Shown here: piece by piece, positions 59,875 through 64,000 of the stretch | How the letters are laid out: every line of letters begins with the position of its first letter | How positions within the stretch are numbered: the first letter of the stretch is position 1 | Notes under the pieces: generated by a model | Told to the model about the DNA's origin: nothing | Database searches by the model: none | Seen by the model: only the letters and a program-made list of their open reading frames with translations | Source of the DNA: Stenopsyche tienmushanensis | Lineage: Eukaryota > Arthropoda > Insecta > Trichoptera > Stenopsychidae | Assembly: GCA_008973525.1 (NCBI GenBank) | Contig: WACJ01000465.1 | Coordinates: forward strand, 1-64,000 | DNA length: 64,000 bases | Direction: 5' to 3' | Position numbers and translations under genes: made by a program

Positions 59875-62511
59875 TGAGCTTAAAATTTAATGAATGTGTT
59901 CTAAATTTGCATAATTAGATAATATATCTGGATGAACTCTCTTATGAAAAAGCTTTAAAAAAGTGCTTGAAAATGAAGTGTTAATTAGACGAAAACGAAT
60001 GAGGTAAAGAATAATTTTTGAAAATTGATTCATCATCATTTCCATGGTTTCGCTAATAGTTTATAATCCGGCGAAATGGATGCTGTGCCAAATGTTTTAT
60101 CACTCATTAATGACTCCTTACCGAAATCCTTACAAATTTTCAGATAAAAATATCCGTGTTTAAAATACAAATATTAGTGTTTAAAATACAAATATTAGTG
60201 TTTAAAATACAAATAATTAGTCATTTCATGTGCAAATTTTATACGAATGTAAATTTGGTGATCTTGGGGACTTTCAACAAATGATTCAATGCAATTTAAA
60301 TAACAATCGATCAGTTGCCAGTGAATGACATTAGACATTGACTAAATTTGCATTTTTATTCTGAATTACCACACATATTCGACTGGGGTTAACCACTTGC
60401 AAGCGATTTATATATTAAATACTACGAATTAGTTTTACATTATATTTATTTCTAGCTTGAACAAATCATCCGTTTCCAAATGCTATCCAATTTCTCTTCT
60501 TTGTAATTTGAGAATTAGTTAACAACAATTAATTTGAGTTTAAAGCTAGAATAGGTATATAAATATGCTTGAGTAAAGTTTGAGAATCAAAATCGACTAT
60601 AAATCTCGAATATTTTTCTATTTAAAACCAATCAATAAGATTCGAGTGCCACGTAAAAGGCAGGGGTCAATCATATCCCACTCGTTGACTCTTTAATTGT
60701 GAAATATGGATAATCCCCTGACAGCAGTTCGAAGTTGCTCATAATTCAATTGTTCCAGTCGGAGGATTCCGACAATCATGGGGGCGATTGTAGAACTCCA
60801 GAGTAGTAACGTTTTGGTCCAGACCATTGATTGAGAATTAGGCGTCCATTGATGGGACGACATGGCACAACGGAGACAATTGTCGGACCAAATGCGATGT
60901 GGCATGGCAAGATTTCCAATTCGACACAAGCATTGTGTGCACAGAGTAAACAGCGTCTGTACACAAATTTTGTGGGAATCATCGCTTTCTCTAATAGATG
61001 CCTTATAAATGAGGTCGATTCAGGCCAAATACATTCATAGTAACTTGATGATTATATACCCTTCGTCCCGAATTGTCTCTTAGATCCTTGCCATTTTCAG
61101 ACTTTGAGCGAAAAAATCACTCACACGATATTGTGATAATCTCATTCTCGCTTTTACCATTTCGGGATCGTCGACAAAAACCAACGTTGACTGGCAAAAT
61201 ATTTTCTTTGTGCTATGGCAACTACCAAAACGGCGATCGCTAATCTCGCCATTTAAAGAAGCGGCTGAGATGCTTCTTCCTGTCATTTTAGGCTAATCTT
61301 GCACCACATGGACAGCTGTTGACGGTGTTCCTTTCAAATATAAATTTATACGTCCAAGTATAACCAGTATTTTTTTAAAAATAAGTTACAAGAACATTGT
61401 GAAAAAGGACTGTAGAAAAAAATCAAATAAATTGTACGATCCGTCAAGCATAATATCCCCACTTCCCCACAGGCCAAATGCGTCTATAGCCGCAAACATG
61501 TTATTTAATTTTTATTGCTATATTCTTAAATGTTATTCGCAAGTGAGGTTAAAAAAATCCAACTGAAAATATTCAAGAACCCCTCAATTGCGAGTGTTAC
61601 ATATATTTTAAACTATTAATTGTACACTTATTATTGAACACTTACCCGGCTCAGTTGAACGTATCGAATTGAATGAGTATCCCAGTTATTTTGGTCGGGA
61701 ATTTAACGGGACGTACGCAAGCATTCAAAGTCAACTTTTCGAAAGCAAGGATCAAACATTGCATCGTCCATCATCCTTTGTACATTTATGGCTCAGATTA
61801 TATTTTCATGAATAGTACACGAGTACAAAACATATCTACAATTGAACTATTACAAGCATTAATGATATTAATGACATTGAACAATAGATTTATGAACCGT
61901 TTAATGAACTATTCTAAATACATTTCGCTGTTATTATGGCCGCAAAAGCTTGTTAAATCCAAATTACTAAATTGAAAAGTCGGCGTAAAAAATGAATTTA
62001 TAGTGACGTTTGCATATTATTAACTTAAGTGGCAGACTTTATGATCTAACATAAAACGACGTTGACCCAAACTCATAGTTTTACATCGTACCCGAGGATA
62101 TCGCGTTTGAAATTACTCGCTCAAGGACTAAGTTGAACGATTGCATTTCTTCCGATTCATAAATTTATATTGGTCATAAAATATAAACTTGTCAGCGCGT
62201 ATAAAAGTAAAGGGCATCTCGTATTTGCTGCTGTTTTGGCCTATGACTCTATTTTGAGGAACGCCTTCAGGATTCAAATTGCATTCAATGGGTTCACAAC
62301 CGGCCAAGTTTGATCTTGAGACTAAGCTATTTATGCAAATGCATGTTTGCCTAAGGGTCTTCACATTCAACCCGTGTTCATTTTAACAACATTGAGTGAA
62401 GGAATCGTTTTAAACTTATTTTTCCAAATAATTGAAATCTCTGCTGCGAGCTATGAAAATCTTTTAGATAGGATTGGTATCAATATTAATTTCATGTTTT
62501 CTTTACAGCTT
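59875..62511. other. Unassigned stretch, no gene seen
   Basis: Frames at 60693-61286 and 61673-61975 match nothing I recognise. The block at 60660-61300 is compositionally balanced and unique-looking. A small tandem repeat lies at 60156-60218. Confidence 0.4.
60156..60218. repeat. Three-unit 21-bp tandem repeat
   Basis: The unit GTGTTTAAAATACAAATATTA occurs at 60156 and 60177 exactly, and at 60198 with AAATAATTA in place of AAATATTA. It is probably a recent local duplication by slippage. Confidence 0.9.
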
Positions 62512-62696
62512 ACATTATTTTGCAATGGAGACAGAGAGAATATTTTACGTATATAGTACGATTTTATAGATAGTTAACCCAAATTTATCGACTTATAATG
62601 ATGTCTGAATGATATAATGAATCGATTTCAAGTGTATTGTTTATGTTTACTTGAAGAAATGATCGAATATTATGTGCTATCGACAGTGTTTATTTA
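62512..62696 (+). repeat. TTAA-1 family, old fragment interrupted by a young copy
   Basis: From GGAGACAGAGAG through GATAGTTAACCCAAATTTATC, TTTCAAGTGTATTG and TTTACTTGAAGAAATGATCGAA to GTGTTTATTTA this follows the TTAA-1 interior, with the spelling of the older subfamily at 533-800. It stops at the TTAA (62697-62700) where young copy 5 begins. In intact elements an internal TTAA lies at exactly this point (GTTTATTTAACTGC). Confidence 0.75.
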
Positions 62697-62700
62697 TTAA

Positions 62701-63247
62701 CCTGTATGGGAGTACTTACGGAAATATCCGTTTTGACCTTCACTATTCAGAAAGAGCACTCTTGTGCATTGAAGCTCCGAGGCGGACAGAGACAGAGAGA
62801 ACTTAGCGCAGTTCGGGAGACTGAGACGGAGAGCTTCTTCATATGCATCGCATGATTGTATAGATCGTTAAGCCCAAATGTATCGACTTACAATGATTTC
62901 GATTTCAAGTGTGTTATTTGTTTACGCAAAGAAATGACCGAATATTGTGTGTTATCGAGAGTGTTTGTTTATTTAACTGCTTGCCGTTCTTCGCTGCGTG
63001 TTGAATGAGTCTTTGTTCAATTATCATTTCCTTCTAAAGGAGGAGCACTTAAATCGATTTTTGTGCATTGTGTATGTAAAGAAATGAAGTGGTCTTGTAT
63101 GCACTATCAAGTGTTCATTTACAATTGACTCTGCCTCGAATTGAAGATTGTCTTACGTTGATTAGGAGCTGACAGAAAGTAATCGGTGTAAAGCGATTAT
63201 GACAACAACGACTTCATCGATTTTATATTAGTTCACTACGCAAAGGG
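62701..63247 (+). mobile_element. TTAA-1 element, young copy 5, inserted into an older relative
   Basis: Left flank TTAA at 62697-62700; the right-hand TTAA has become CTAA (63248-63251) after a degraded end (CTACGCAAAGGG instead of CTAACGAAAAGG). The left end CCTGTATGGGAGTACTTACGG resembles that of copy 2. The interior is nearly identical to the other young copies. Confidence 0.85.
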
Positions 63248-63251
63248 CTAA

Positions 63252-64000
63252 AGTTACACACAAAGATGCAAATAATAACTTCTCAAGCGCGAATTACGGC
63301 CATAAACGTTAGGCCATTTAGTCACATAGGAATAAATTTTATAAGATTTTAATTATTGAATTTGCGTAATGAATATTTAGAGCACTCTAAAAATTATCAT
63401 AGGTGAAACTCGAACAATTTTTTTCAATTTAATACTCATTGATAGACTGGAGAATTTTTCTTTGCTGAATTAATAAATATGTATTCAAATGCTATTAATC
63501 AAGTATTGGTATAGGTATAATGGCTTAGATCCTGGACCAACAAATTTAATACATCTCGTCAATCGTTTTAGTTCAGGTTTAACCTTTTTTCCTGGATTTG
63601 AAAAAGTAAATATTGATTCTTCTGCCTTAAAAATATCAAATAATCCTACTCTAACTTTAACATGCGTGGAAGGGAAATGGGAAACCACCATATAAAAAAT
63701 CCTATCCATAGAAAATCGTCTGTCAAGATGACCTACAGCTGATAATGAATAAAACAACTCGAAAAGAAGAATAAATGCAATTAACGATGTTAATTGCATT
63801 TATTCATATGTAATATTTATAAATGGTAATTTGATATAAAAGATAAAAGGTTCTTGTTCTGTGGTAAATTCTTTGTAGATTATTTAGAATCATAATATTC
63901 CATGATGACGAATACATTGTCTAATATTTTGGCCTGGTATGCTGTAATCATTAAGCCATTTCGAGACAGTTCGGCGTTGTGTAAACTCAATGCCTTAGAC
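63252..64000. other. Unassigned stretch, no gene seen
   Basis: AT-rich, with short unrecognised frames. It contains the segment resembling 54009-54055 and a perfect hairpin at 63769-63805. Confidence 0.4.
63769..63805. repeat. Perfect hairpin (17-bp stem, 3-base loop)
   Basis: Left arm 63769-63785 is GAATAAATGCAATTAAC and right arm 63789-63805 is its exact reverse complement, with the loop GAT. It is too short and tight for a microRNA precursor. It may be a foldback scar formed during repair. Confidence 0.95.

Overview
This is eukaryotic nuclear DNA, most likely from an insect or another arthropod. It is visibly AT-rich and CpG is not obviously depleted. No bacterial gene layout, operon, rRNA, tRNA or CRISPR array was found. 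I could not identify an intact host protein-coding gene: the longest open frame is a 171-codon piece of a mariner transposase, and the other short frames I examined overlap each other on both strands without a recognisable domain. The window reads as a gene desert or a very large intron whose recognisable content is transposon-derived.

Five groups of DNA transposon relics account for almost everything recognisable. (1) A hAT-like non-autonomous family of about 1 kb, with ends TAGGGAATCCAATCCCG and GGATTGGATTCCCTA, has six copies: 1-520, 5491-6213, 14170-15162, 37015-37957, 46722-47703 and 52777-53712. Three copies keep perfect 8-bp target duplications. Five carry a remnant of the transposase C-terminal dimerisation domain, which is intact in three; copy A is cut before that part. 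(2) A family here called TTAA-1, about 546 bp and flanked by TTAA as in piggyBac insertions, has five young copies (24311, 27148, 43286, 56567, 62701) and four older relics. (3) TTAA-2 has a complete 920-bp copy (34110-35029) and a truncated copy (1611-2356), also at TTAA. (4) Five mariner relics lie at 8447, 21975, 31377, 46560 and 58961; two keep both inverted ends. (5) Two relics of a Mutator-like (MULE) transposase lie at 13985-15478 and 42301-42880. There is also a 326-bp CAGGG-ended hAT MITE with a perfect 8-bp duplication (55803-56128), and an unclassified dispersed repeat (22750, 25976, 50119).

Insertion order can be read directly. A hAT copy sits inside the MULE relic at 14170. Another hAT copy sits inside a mariner at 46722, where about 100 bp of mariner is missing and there is no target duplication. 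A TTAA-1 copy has landed in an older relic of the same family at 62701. The autonomous partners that would move the non-autonomous elements are not in the window.

Between the transposons lie long stretches of apparently unique DNA. Several contain GC-richer blocks with clustered transcription-factor-like motifs (around 4.6, 30.5, 36.3, 39.1, 44.5, 48.4, 52.1 and 54.8 kb). These are candidate conserved non-coding or enhancer sequence, but that is inference and needs comparison with related genomes. I found no convincing new molecular system. The best observations are the transposon nesting, the two TTAA families, and the repeated retention of one hAT terminal exon.
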